64,000 nucleotides of DNA, taken from the NCBI RefSeq assembly GCF_032362555.1, contig NC_083531.1, positions 496,001-560,000 on the forward strand. The letters are read 5' to 3'. The DNA is from Amyelois transitella (Eukaryota; Arthropoda; Insecta; Lepidoptera; Pyralidae). The translations under genes and the position numbers were made by a program. Positions 53,538 to 64,000 of this stretch are shown piece by piece. The notes beneath the pieces are model-generated. The model had not been told where the DNA came from. It saw only the letters and a program-made list of their open reading frames with translations, and searched no databases. The stretch's first letter is position 1; each line of letters opens with the position of its first letter.

Positions 53538-55365
53538 TACTAATCTATTAGATATAACTTAAATTTAATTTATCGAATTGTAAAATGATGTAAAAATGGC
53601 CTATCTTCTGAATATTTGATTTTGTTCATTTTAGGCAGAATCAGAAAAAATCGATCGATCTAGGATATTTTGTTACATACTGAAACATAATATAACTACC
53701 TATTCAATATAATGAAACCCGAAGTAACCCTTTTATAACGATAAATAAAAGCAGCTTGAGCAAATGGAGATGTTGGGAAGCAAACCCCAAGATGAACGAC
53801 GTTCATTGAATCGTATGTTATTCAAATCGGGGAAGTTATACTGAATTGTCAAGCCAAGAGTAAAACGTAAAGATTGCATAGGTAAAAAGATAAATGGTCT
53901 ATGCCATGTTTGTGTAAATGTATTTCAGACACATATATTTTGACCGCTGCATCCTCAGAATAATATTTAATCTGTGTCATCACTATAGGTATCTAAAACA
54001 TAAAACCTAACTAAAAAACTAAACGATAACAAAACATCAATTAGTCGTCAACTTCCCATCACTTTGCTTTTTGTCTATCCATTTATCTATTGTCTATGAT
54101 TACGCCACAGACAGAATAAAATAGTCGGATGCTATTGAATGCATACTGTATTTTTCTCTGGGAATATCGGAAGTGGAGTAGATCTGATGGTAATTAGAAG
54201 AAAGCCGACGACCTGTTTTGGATTAAGTATTAGCATCTCGAAGTTCTCATGGTTACTAACAATATTTTTTTTAAAAGGATAAATTTTGGCGGGAAATACA
54301 TATTTTCGTCCATTGCGACTGAACTGAACTGAACGATTGTTGAACCGAGAATAAAGCGGGCCTTTATGATCGGATTCGCCAACTTTCGTCCACCAGTAAG
54401 TATTTCACATGTACGATCGCGTTCATATCTGCAGTCATAGTTTTAAAATTCTTACGGGTTAAAATAGCGTGCACTGTGGTTCCACTAGATACACACACAC
54501 ATGCATATTTAAAAAGAATAAATATTCCATCAAATGAATACGGTCTTTAATACCAATGATTACTAAGTAAAACAGTTTATTATTCTATGACATATAACAT
54601 AACAAAACAGAAAGAGACGGTAATCAACGATGGCCGAACGGGGCCCGATAATTGTCGATCGAGATATCGTCGTCTCTCATTATTTGCATAAGTTTTGCCT
54701 ATAGAGGGAAGTCTGCGACTGCCAGACTTATGTCGTTTCAATAAGGTTGAAAGTTTTTCTGCACACGACCCTAACATAGGTAGTGGTTCCTTTGAAAGTT
54801 ATTGGGTAGCAATTACCTACTTCGTGTGAGCAAGTGAGATCTAAAATATATTAGATAATCTCGCTTGCTCACACTCGCTTGTTCTAGTTACTAGCGTTAC
54901 TTGGATTCCGAAGTTATTCAAGATTTTTTTTGTCTATTTTAGTATTACTGGCTATTTTTAATGTTTCAAGGTGCCATTTGAACTAAATAACTGACTGACT
55001 AACTAACTTACTGATATCTAAGAATTACAATACACGTGTCTTCAAACACGGAAATCAGTTAGAAATATTAAACAAGAGGGAGCAAAATAAAACATTCAAT
55101 AATTAAAATTAGTAAATTTTATTGAAACAGTTTACCTATAGTTTTATTTACATATTGATGATTATATAAAGCTATACATACAGTCTATTACACCAATTGT
55201 ATCATCCACTCATCTCCTGTTATTAAGGTTACAGCTTAATTATTCGTTTTCATAAAGAAAAGATATTGAAGCTGTCCTTAAAATACTATCTAAGTAATTA
55301 GGACTTTTAATATAAACTGGCAGAACCTTTCACGGATATGGACTCGATGCACAGTTGGCAGTTGT

Positions 55366-55990
55366 CTTACACAAATGATATTGTTGTTATATCATCAATC
55401 AGATAAATACACCGCACAGTTGGTAACATGGTTTCTTGCAGCACTTGCACATAATGAGCAGCTGTAGCGCGTCCTGCTATCCACACCTGTTCCCCAGGGC
55501 CAGCAGCACTCATCCAGCCCCACATATTTACAGATATGCGTACAGACTCCATATTTAGCACAATATTTTTTTCTTCATACGAAGTTGCATTTCTTCGCCA
55601 TAAATGACGCGTACCGTGTTGCGAAGACATAAACGAATTTTCGTCCGTAAATATCGCTTTTTTCCAGTCAAAATCCAAATACTGCCGAGCAAATTCTAAA
55701 CATTTTTGCTTATTTATTTCGGATAAATACGGCTTCCTTCATGGCTGTCTGTGGTGCAGTCATTCACGGTGCAAAACTCGATGAACAGTAACCACTGAAG
55801 TATCGAACGATTCCGCAAATATTCTGGTCGGTATGAAGCCATTATTGTCGTACTGTTCCACCATGGATCTCCGCTGTGTCTCGTGTCGCTGTTTTGATAA
55901 GCGGACGACGAGCGCCGCGCGGTCGACTTTTTACGCTACCCTCTTCTTGATGATATCTCGCGTTACCCAACGCTTAGCAACGTTTATTGT
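55366..55990 (-). pseudogene. Tc1/mariner-type transposase relic
   Basis: On the minus strand: VAKRWVTRDIIKKRVA (helix-turn-helix region), then LSEINKQKCLEFARQYLDFD, then DWKKAIFTDENSF with the first catalytic Asp. MWGWMSAAGPGEQVWIAGR and YVQVLQETMLPTVR follow. Stops interrupt the N-terminal half (after VLHRE and after LHHRQP), and the frame ends before the second Asp and the third acidic residue. Dead copy; no inverted repeats resolved. Confidence 0.8.
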
Positions 55991-57780
55991 GTTATTTGTG
56001 TAAATGTGTGAGTGACAGCGGTGACTGCAAGCTATAAAGATTTGCGAACTATGACTGCAATTATGAACGCGACCGTACGTACCGTATATACCTAACGATT
56101 TTTTATTCGGGCATCTAATCTAACCGTTCGACCACCGACGATCTTAGACATTAGTTAGTTATGATAACATTGTGCAACCGTAATTATAGCAATCCAATCT
56201 TGAAGGTATTTATGGGGAAGTTATGATTTTATGCCGCCGGATATAATCGATTATCGCTTTGTAGAGGTTTCTTATGTTCTAATCGCTATAAATCAGGAAG
56301 GAAAGTTGGAAGTAAGGGAAAATAAAAATAAATATCTAACAACATAGGTACTAATATGATAATGCCTTTTGCCCGGAGTGGTAGGCAGAAACAAAACTTA
56401 TCTACTTGACGATCCCTGCATAGGTAAGCGTTTATTCTATTTCATCCATTTTAATATTTTGATCTTAAGATTTTTATATATTTAGTATCAAAAATACTGA
56501 AAGGCCTCTTTCAGCAGGATGTAAGTAGGTACCTACTTATAACTGATGAAATGAGATACTAAGATAGTGACAGTCAAACAAACAAAGTTTACTAGCCTTT
56601 CCCTTGATTTACCGTTATACTCTGCACGGGAAGGGAGTCAACTGGCACACACTATGTTTTTCATCGTTACCAGACCAGCGTGGAAGCTTGCTGAGAGGAA
56701 ACCAAAACCAAAACCGATTACATAATTGTAATTACCAATATCTTATTCTACGGAAGTGATAATCATTCAAAAAGGCAGGTGAATGTCTCGCAAGATTATT
56801 TTACTCTTCCCAGCAATAAATATAACAAGACCGACACCGCAAAGGGTAATGTTTCAGTGAAAGTTAAGTATTACATAGTATTAAACAAGCATAACTGAGG
56901 GAAACTCTGCACAGAGCAAGAAATTAGTTCTACAATACATACATACTAATAATCACGTCCTCATCCCGTACGGGGTAGATAGAGCCGACAATCTTGAAAA
57001 CACTGGAAGGCGACGTTAAGCTGTCTGGCTTAACGATGGTATAAAGATTCAAATATGTATACTCAACATCACTTTCCAGCTCGCGGTTTGGATTCAGCAC
57101 TATTTGTAATTTTGTAAAAGGTATTTATAAGTTAATTTTGTTCATACAATGGATGCCATAGAAACAAACTGCAAGAGTAATAGAAAGGCAATTATATTAT
57201 TCAGAAATGTAATGAGTTTCGACTTTTACTTGACTTTCATACGTCACGACTGTTCATTCGGCGAATAATCTACGTATTTTACGATACACGCATATATTAT
57301 AATCACGTCTTTATATAGGGGGAAGACAGAGCCAAGCCAGTCTTTTCAAGACTGTTGGCTCTTTTATGCAGTATGGTTTAATGATGGAGTTGAGATTCAA
57401 ATAATGACTTTCATAAAAAAAACATTCCAAGTTTATTAGTATTTCCCTTGATCGACTTTTCTGCACGGGAAGAGAAGCAGCTAGCACACACTACGATACA
57501 AATATTCAGAACTTAGCTCTAATTTTTTAGTGCGTTGACCATTATTAAGCTATATGAAGTATCCTATAATAACGAATAAAATTTTAGAATTTGAATTTGA
57601 TTTAATTTGAATTATACCTTAATTCCTTCGATTACCGTTCCCGCGGGAATTAACGGAAATCCTGTCTTAGTGCGGCCACCCTTAGACCAAATAAAAGGAA
57701 CCTTGATGCCAAATCTTAATCACTAGAACCTGCGGTTTGGGACATGTCGGCCAATCAGTCAGTCAATGTCCCCTTTTACG
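55991..57780. other. Non-coding flank with degraded repeat pieces
   Basis: An RTE 3' scrap (about 56370-56440), two poor RTE-tailed copies (about 56937-57065 and 57297-57500), and a short (TTTGAA)-tailed fragment (57536-57612). No gene recognised. Confidence 0.45.
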
Positions 57781-57950
57781 TATACATACATACATATGGT
57801 CACGTCTATATCCCTTGCGGGGTAGACAGAGCCTACAGTCTTGAAAAGATTGAATGGCCACGTTCATTCAAATAGTGACAGGTTGCTAACCCAACGCCTA
57901 AAAAGGAATTCCAAGTTTGTAAGCCTATCCCTTAGTCCCTTTTACATCGA
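57781..57950 (-). mobile_element. RTE-tailed short element, internally deleted
   Basis: From catacatacatatggtcacg to gcctatcccttagtcc; its GC-rich end is replaced by unrelated sequence at about 57945. Confidence 0.7.
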
Positions 57951-58465
57951 TTCGATTCGTACACCCACAGCTCCGTAAAGGAAAACCTTTACCTTTGGTG
58001 GTCTAGGGGTGCCTAGACACTAGTGCAGTCACCATGATGCTTTCAAAATGGCAAGAAGGGCGCACGGAGGGGTTTTAGTGGGTAGGCTGGCTGGCCAGGA
58101 GTCTGTAGCGGGAGCGATGATTCGGCTCGACCGCCACCAAAGGGAAGATCTTCCGCCAGGCTAGGTGTTATGCCTGGGGAACCGCGGCTCCGACGATGTT
58201 GTGTCGGAGGTTGTATATATAGCTCCAATCCGTGAAATCATTGAAATCGCGTCTTAGATTCTTCGCTGCTATTGGCTGAGCGCGTCAATTTCTTCGCGAT
58301 GATTGACAGTTGTTGTGAGATTGGATGTTGTGACGAGTGGCGTAGAGATGTCGCCACAAGTCCCACACTCTCTCGGGTGAAGACCCGAGGGTAGTCCGTA
58401 AAAGGATTTCCCCTTCGATAACAAAAAGAGGGGTGCCTAGACCACTATTGCAGTCATAGAGGAAT
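57950..58465. repeat. GC-richer segment flanked by a direct repeat, unidentified
   Basis: aggggtgcctagac occurs at about 58003 and 58430, followed by a similar ...actagtgcagtca / ...actattgcagtca. The ~430 bp between is GC-richer than its surroundings and holds no convincing frame. A 3'-only tRNA-SINE tail follows at about 58498-58615. Could be a solo terminal repeat or LINE UTR; not identified. Confidence 0.4.
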
Positions 58466-58837
58466 TCCCGAAGTGTTAGATAAATAATTGTTTCTTTTTA
58501 TTGTTATATATACGAGTAGTATCGTTGAGTTAGTATCTCGTTACACAAGTCTCGAACTTACTTCGAGGCTAACTCAATCTGTGTAATTTGTCCCGTAGGT
58601 ATATATTTATTTATTTCTATTCCCGGGAATATACTCGTACCGACCAAGACCTTAGAATGTGTAAATCGGCTCGACCTCTTTATACAGCCTTCAATTAAGA
58701 TTCTTAGTTTAGTGCCAACAGCGGACACTCATTTAATTATTTATGTGGCACTAATCGAGTAGCTTTTCCCGGAGATTGTTCACATACAAGGTTTTTCCGT
58801 TGGTTTCATAAATTATACCAGACTATGCCCTCAGCGT

Positions 58838-59070
58838 GCTGTGTGGTTCCCGGCACCAATAGGAACAAGAATAGGTCTCATTTCTTTTCCATGGTAGTCG
58901 CAAAAGCGACTAAGGGAGAGGTTTATAAAATTAGAATTCTATTTGAGTCTGAATTCTATCATTAAACCAAACAGCTGAACTCACGTCCTGCTGAACAGCT
59001 GAGCTCACTTTTAAGAGACTGTAGGCCCTGTCTACCTCGTAAATTATAAAGGCGTGATTAGATGTGTGTA
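58838..59070 (+). mobile_element. RTE-tailed short element, diverged
   Basis: Starts gtgctgtgtggttcccggca and ends near ggcgtgattagatgtgtgt, with an internal duplication around gctgaactcacg. Confidence 0.65.
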
Positions 59071-59448
59071 TCATCACTAAGGTAAATAAGAAAAATCCCA
59101 AATATTAGCCTTTCCCTTTCACAAGCTGAACGGCAAGAGAAGCGGCTGGCAAACACTATGTTATTTCTTTGCTGCTGTAGGAAGAATAGTAGAACACACT
59201 TCACTTCACTACAGAAGACAGTAGGAGAAAAAAGGAGAGAAATAATCAGTTATAATCATAAAGTACTATATTGTTGGACATAAAATAAAAATATTTGACA
59301 ATAAAATAAAATCTCTGTCATTTTTTCTTAACTAAACAAACCATGTCAACCGTTGCTATTGCGTCCCTACATAAAGAAGGTTATCGACACTGCCAGACCA
59401 GCATGGAAGCTATTTAGGGTTCCAACTAGTGTTGCCCAAATATTGGAC

Positions 59449-59690
59449 GGCCTCTGTGGCGCAGCGGTAGTAAGCTTGTCTGTGACACCAGAGGTCCCGG
59501 GTTCGAATCCCGGCCAGGGCATGTTGAGAAAAGAACTTTTTCTGATTGGCCTGGGTCTCGGATGTTTATCTATATAAGTATTTATTATAAAATATATTAT
59601 CGTTGAGTTAGTATCTCGTAACACAAGTCTCGCACTTACTTCGAGGCTAACTCAATCTGTGTAATTTGTCCCGTATATATTTATTTATTG
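59449..59690 (+). mobile_element. tRNA-derived SINE, well preserved
   Basis: A box TGGCGCAGCGG near 59457, B box GGGTTCGAATCCC near 59500, body and (TATT)n tail complete. The tRNA-like head is not flanked by a mature tRNA structure, so no tRNA gene is called. Confidence 0.85.
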
Positions 59691-59942
59691 ATACTTGTAA
59701 GATAACCTAAAATGGATTTATTTTTTGGTGAGGGTATCTAAGAGATAATCTTAGCCGCATAGTGCGCACACGCAGTGCAAGTGGCACAAGGTCGATGGGA
59801 AAGCTGTCCCCACAATGTGTGGCACGGTTAGCGAGAAAACAAGAAAACTTGTGTGTTTGTTTGTCTATACCTGCACTTAGCCGCGTAGTTTAATACTGAT
59901 TTGGTATAAAAATCAATTACACCTTTGTTTCCTTACCTGGTT

Positions 59943-60178
59943 TTATACATACATACATATAAACGTGACTATATAGACAGAGATTGAAGAGACTGATAGG
60001 CCACTTTAAGCTGTTTGGCATTATGATGGAATTGAGATTCATTTGTTACCCTATCGCCTACAAGAAGAATCCTCACCTTATAAGCCTATCCCTAAGCCGA
60101 CATTAATGACATCCATGGGATAGAGATGGAATGGTCCTATTCTTTTTTTTTTTGGTGCCGGAAACCACACGGCGCACT
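59943..60178 (-). mobile_element. RTE-tailed short element, diverged
   Basis: From catacatacatataaacgtg to ggtgccggaaaccacacggc; internal deletions. Confidence 0.65.
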
Positions 60179-60422
60179 GGTTTTATATTTGGTTTGCAAG
60201 TTGTTGGTCTGGTTGTTGGTAATAAATAAATAATTTTTTACAAGCGGTCAGATGGGAATCGCTTCGTGTAAAAACCTGACTTCCAATCCAGGGTCCTTGG
60301 TCAAAGGTGTACACCGAGCTTCTCTCCAGAGTGGTGAGGATGTAACCGGGACTAAATCCAGGCAGAAAAAGACTGTAAGGGATAAAGATGGGCCTGGAAT
60401 TTCTTCTGGAGTAGATACTTAC

Positions 60423-60516
60423 CGTCCTCCACCGAGGAAACTGAAACAACAAATAAATACATTTAATCAATTGTCGTAAATAACCTTACTTGTGCCCTCT
60501 CCCAGGTATTCACCAT
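60423..60516 (-). other. Candidate 5' exons of the YGPP gene (tentative)
   Basis: 60516-60490 reads MVNTWERAQ then donor gtaagg. 60440-60423 reads FPRWRT between tttcag and gtaagt. Both are phase 0, and the 49-nt gap looks like a tiny intron. Joined to 51975-51864 they would supply a start codon and a basic n-region before LVGVWCVLLS. Against this: the distance is 8.5 kb, neighbouring sequence looks repeat-like, and a longer frame runs through the first exon in another phase. Confidence 0.25.
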
Positions 60517-60934
60517 TCTGTCTCATCTTCTCTCTCACCTTTCCGCATTCCCAGTTCCACCCTCGACCATAGTGCTTTGGGGTCTGGGGTCCGCTTACAT
60601 ATTTTTTTTAAATCACCATTATATGGCGCTAAATCTATATAAGTATATAATCACTTCCGTTACTAAATTACTGACAACAACGCACGGGCCAAAGCGCTGG
60701 GTCTAGAAAGATATTTAATTAAGTATGTAGGTTACCCAAGTATGTTGTTTAGGGATGCACTAAGTGAGGATTTCCCGAAATCATCGGCATTTTTCGATTT
60801 ATGCAGGCGGAGCCACGGGCAAACCCTAGTTCTGCAATAGATGACGCTAAAGCATCGATTAAGTAAATACAACTAATTCAACTATTTTTCATTTAATTCA
60901 ATTCATTTATTGCATATCATTTTGTACATTTCAG

Positions 60935-61042
60935 TTCTAACTGCTACAATAGTCACTGGCATAATAATGGGTACAACATGAACCCCGCAGGGTACAGCAA
61001 CATTATTATTGGAACGGCAAGCGGTTTTGTCAATTTAATTAG
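60935..61042 (+). CDS. Orphan internal exon candidate, unknown protein
   Basis: 108 bp between a good acceptor (acatttcag) and a consensus donor (gtaagt). Only one of the three frames is open. It begins SNCYNSHWHNNGYNMNPAGY and continues through SNIIIGTASGFVNLIR, entering and leaving in phase 2. The end of this peptide is hydrophobic and could start a membrane segment. No partner exons were found in the remaining 3 kb on the right or nearby on the left, and no family was recognised. Confidence 0.4.
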
Positions 61043-64000
61043 GTAAGTATGATTTGGTTTTATTCAATTCGATTTGTTCAATTGATTCAATTCAAATTAG
61101 CATTATAGGTATAGTTTAAAATTATATTGCGTCAATATCATTAATTTCTATTCAATGTCAATTCCAAATTTTTATCGTTGAAAAATTCCTCAATTGTATA
61201 ATAGGTATGCTTTATTTATTTGTAATAATTAAAAAGTGTAAAAACTTAAAAGTTTAACAACCGGAAACGTTTATTTTCATTTCTACTGTGGGTGAAGCCG
61301 CGGGTAACAGCTAGTAGACAGTATAAGTCAAGTTCAGTATCAACCGAGAAGGTATTTAACTACGTGATATGAATATAATACCTAATTTCAAATTCAACGT
61401 GCGCAGGAGCAGTATTATCGCGGTTGAATCGTAATAGTATGTAACTTGTAACAATATGTAATGTATTTTTTTTTTATTTGATTTTGTGAGTGCGAGTGAC
61501 ATAATTTATAAGACATAGACCCAAAAGATAAAATTTTATTTCATTTTTGGTCATGTGGAGAGAATGATTGAAGGCAGGTTTACGAAGCAATTGGCTAAGT
61601 AAATTTTTCCTAACCTACGTAAGTACTAGGTTTTCTTTAAAAGTAAAACTTCACAGGCCCTTTAAAAAAATACATATTCTTCCATCATTTTAAACGTAAA
61701 GATGAACAAACCGTTAGTGAAACTAAATGAGATGATGTAATTATTGATATAAAAATTCGTAACTTCTCTTAGGTTTCAAACTTAGTATATAATATGTCAT
61801 GAATAACACGAGAAACAAGCACATGTATTATTTCTTAATAATGCACAGACAGACGTAACACTCCATTGTATGTTATTGTATATGAATGAAACTACTTTCA
61901 TTTTCACGAAACCTGTTTTGCACAAAAATAGCTCTCAAAATGAGTCACTAATTAGGTTTAGTTGTTGACCATACAAAAGTAGGTTTGTTAGTCAGGTATG
62001 TTTGTATCATTGTAGAATCCAAGCTAATGAGCAGATTTTATCTCAAAAATACCATTTTTCAGGTCTGAAGCTCAGAATGAATCTACATAAGAAAAAAGAA
62101 TATGAAAAAAAATTATTTATTTCTGTACCTATTTGTTAGGAATAAACTAAACACTACTGAATATTTGGGAAAAAGTCAAAAACTTCAGGAGTTGCGGCTA
62201 CTTTTTTCTGAAAATTCCCGTGGAGCCTATGAAAAGCCCACTGCAAATCTATAGTTATTTATAAATCCATCTCATAGGATGCTCTCAAGATTTCTCAAAC
62301 TCATAACTTTGAAACCGCTGAACCGACCTATGGTTAAGATCAAATATGTAATGTCAATACCAATCGTATCAGTTTTCGAAAATGACATTTCCCTTGCCAT
62401 TAACGGCTATACTATGTCACCACACGGATCTGAAGAAATGAGCCCCAATATCTATAGACGCCGACATCCGCCGTGACGTCACAACTCACAACCGGTTCTC
62501 ACACGGCAGGGAAAGTGCGACACACCTGTGTCTTGTTTTGAAGCTTCGTTGATATTAAAAGATAAAAAAGTATTGAAAAAATATCTACGACATCAGAAGG
62601 ACAGCGAAAAAAAATAAGCGTCCTTCAGTTTGATTAAGTTACATACTACGTATGTTAGTCTGTAAGGTATGTATATATCTATGGACCTTTGATGCATGAA
62701 AACAAATAAATAAATGAAAAAACTGGCAAGTAATAAAAAAAGAAATTATTACTTAGTTTAAATATACTTAAGCTTTATTTACAGCGTGTCCCCCTATTAA
62801 ATGAAATATCTAATTTGAGTAAGTGCATGCAGTAATTACCTACCTACTAAGTAAAATCTGCACCTTAATTTCATAAAAATCTCTTGTCGTGTAACATGTC
62901 TTTGATAAACCCTAATCCATAAAAATATTCTATTGTTGTAGGTACAATGTCCAAAATAATAAGTTAATAACACTAGAAACTTAAAATAACTTTTATTCTT
63001 CCGACTTATACCATTTTGGACAACAAAAGGACAACAGCAATTTTCATTCAAAAATTACGCAATCTACAAACAAAATCCCTCAATCTTTGAAACATAAGAT
63101 CATTTCAGATTAAAAAAAAAATATTAAAGCGAATGCATTATTTCCTTTCTCGGAAGTAATGTTGCAACCACAGACGTTTTATGTTTTAACTCGACCACAT
63201 CGGGACAATAACCTTAAGCCACGGGTAATATGCGGTTACGTAACTAGAAGTTATTTGAATGTCAGCTACGTGCTGCCAAGTTTGTTTTACATCGAGAGCC
63301 GAGACAGTTTCAATTATTTAATGTTAGTAAGTAGATAAGCCAAATTTACTAGCGCACAACTCTCTCAAATCTCGTTTTCAGTAAGTCGAAGAATTCAGAA
63401 AAAAATATATGTATGTAGGAACACTCCACATCTTACTCATGGATACCTAAAATTGGGATTCTTTTATGCATACATACAGATAGCATACAGCTGTTAGTGG
63501 TCTTTCAGTCTTTTCAAGAAATATAGTCTTAGTTGAGGCTACTATGGTGAAATAGGCTTACAGTCGCACAATCATACTCGTAATAAATTCGCTCGAAGTC
63601 GAAATGCGCATAAAGGCACAGATTCAAATCCCACCATGGCCATGTACCAGTAACTATTTTGGAAGTTATAGTTATATATAAATTACATTTATAACTCAAC
63701 GCTATTCTTACGTTACGGGAAAATATCGAGAGAAAACCTGCACATTCAGCAACTGGATTAGGTTCCCCTGCAGAGGTTGCGGAGGCCAGATGGGCGTAGC
63801 TTCGTGTAAAAACTTGTTCCAATTCAGTATCATGGTCAAAGAGCGCACCCTACTGCTTGCAGAGAGGTGAAGATTATTAGTTAGTCACATCTTCACCATC
63901 ACCAGAACGAAGAAGAAGATCTGTCTATAGATATTATTCTTAGGTCAATACCTCATCTAAGAGGCAAGGTCATCGGCCGGCTTTCGGGCCGTTTTCTAAG
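61043..64000. other. Right-hand non-coding stretch
   Basis: AT-rich, no recognised exon. 62150-62475 resembles old Helitron-like or SINE sequence (cataactttgaaaccgctga). About 63590-63880 is a diverged repeat with a B-box-like gattcaaatccca and the cttcgtgtaaaaacttg block also seen at 24050 and 60260. Confidence 0.45.

Larger units (their letters stand above)
51976..55365. other. Upstream intron or flank of the YGPP gene, mostly unique AT-rich DNA
   Basis: No coding exon recognised. Contains a 3'-only RTE-tailed fragment (about 52708-52780), a 19-bp-arm hairpin (52979-53022), a Helitron-like element (53355-53537), and an imperfect foldback at about 54823-54873 (gtgagcaagtgagatct against agataatctcgcttgctcac). 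Confidence 0.5.

Noticed and set aside
62279..62476. 65-residue plus-strand frame
   Set aside because: The sequence resembles old dispersed repeat DNA and has no supporting exon structure.

Overview
The window is eukaryotic nuclear DNA, most probably from a moth or butterfly (Lepidoptera). The evidence is small exons in AT-rich introns, GT-AG splice sites, N-terminal C-x2-C / C-x2-C modules ahead of C2H2 zinc fingers of a kind common in lepidopteran factors, and a very dense load of repeats. The repeats include TC...CTAG Helitron-like elements, tRNA-derived SINEs, an RTE-type LINE with a (TATG)n tail, short elements sharing that tail, and Jockey-type remains. There is no bacterial, plasmid, phage or CRISPR content. 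The species was not identified. All gene models were built by hand from open frames, splice sites and family motifs.

Layout. (1) 174-15389, plus: 5'-partial C2H2 zinc-finger gene A, 11 exons. Its tenth exon runs into an array of about 29.5 identical 100-bp units, each copying the exon's 3' half and its splice donor. (2) About 17.05-22.34 kb: a cluster of broken Jockey-type non-LTR retrotransposons (gag zinc knuckles, endonuclease and reverse transcriptase pieces). (3) 23555-30192, minus: a 7-exon gene for the mitochondrial Obg-family GTPase MTG2. (4) 31031-45929, minus: complete 16-exon zinc-finger gene B, a paralogue of gene A with matching exon lengths and phases at both ends. (5) 48235-51975 and beyond, minus: a secreted proline-rich protein with YGPP repeats, about 1,050 residues, most of it in one 2.9-kb exon; its first exon is unresolved. 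(6) 52-64 kb: mostly repeats, a Tc1/mariner relic, and one orphan exon candidate at 60935-61042 (plus).

The most striking feature is that tandem duplications and retroelement insertions repeatedly start at, or within tens of bases of, 5' splice sites of the zinc-finger genes. Gene A exon 10 has the 100-bp array. Gene B exon 6 has partial exon copies, exon 9 a ~93-bp satellite, exon 11 a 21-bp satellite, and exon 10 a SINE whose target-site duplication copies the donor. Two of these arrays create extra in-frame mini-exon candidates. The functional genes are unlinked in role: MTG2 acts in mitochondrial ribosome assembly, A and B are putative nuclear DNA-binding factors, and the YGPP protein is extracellular.
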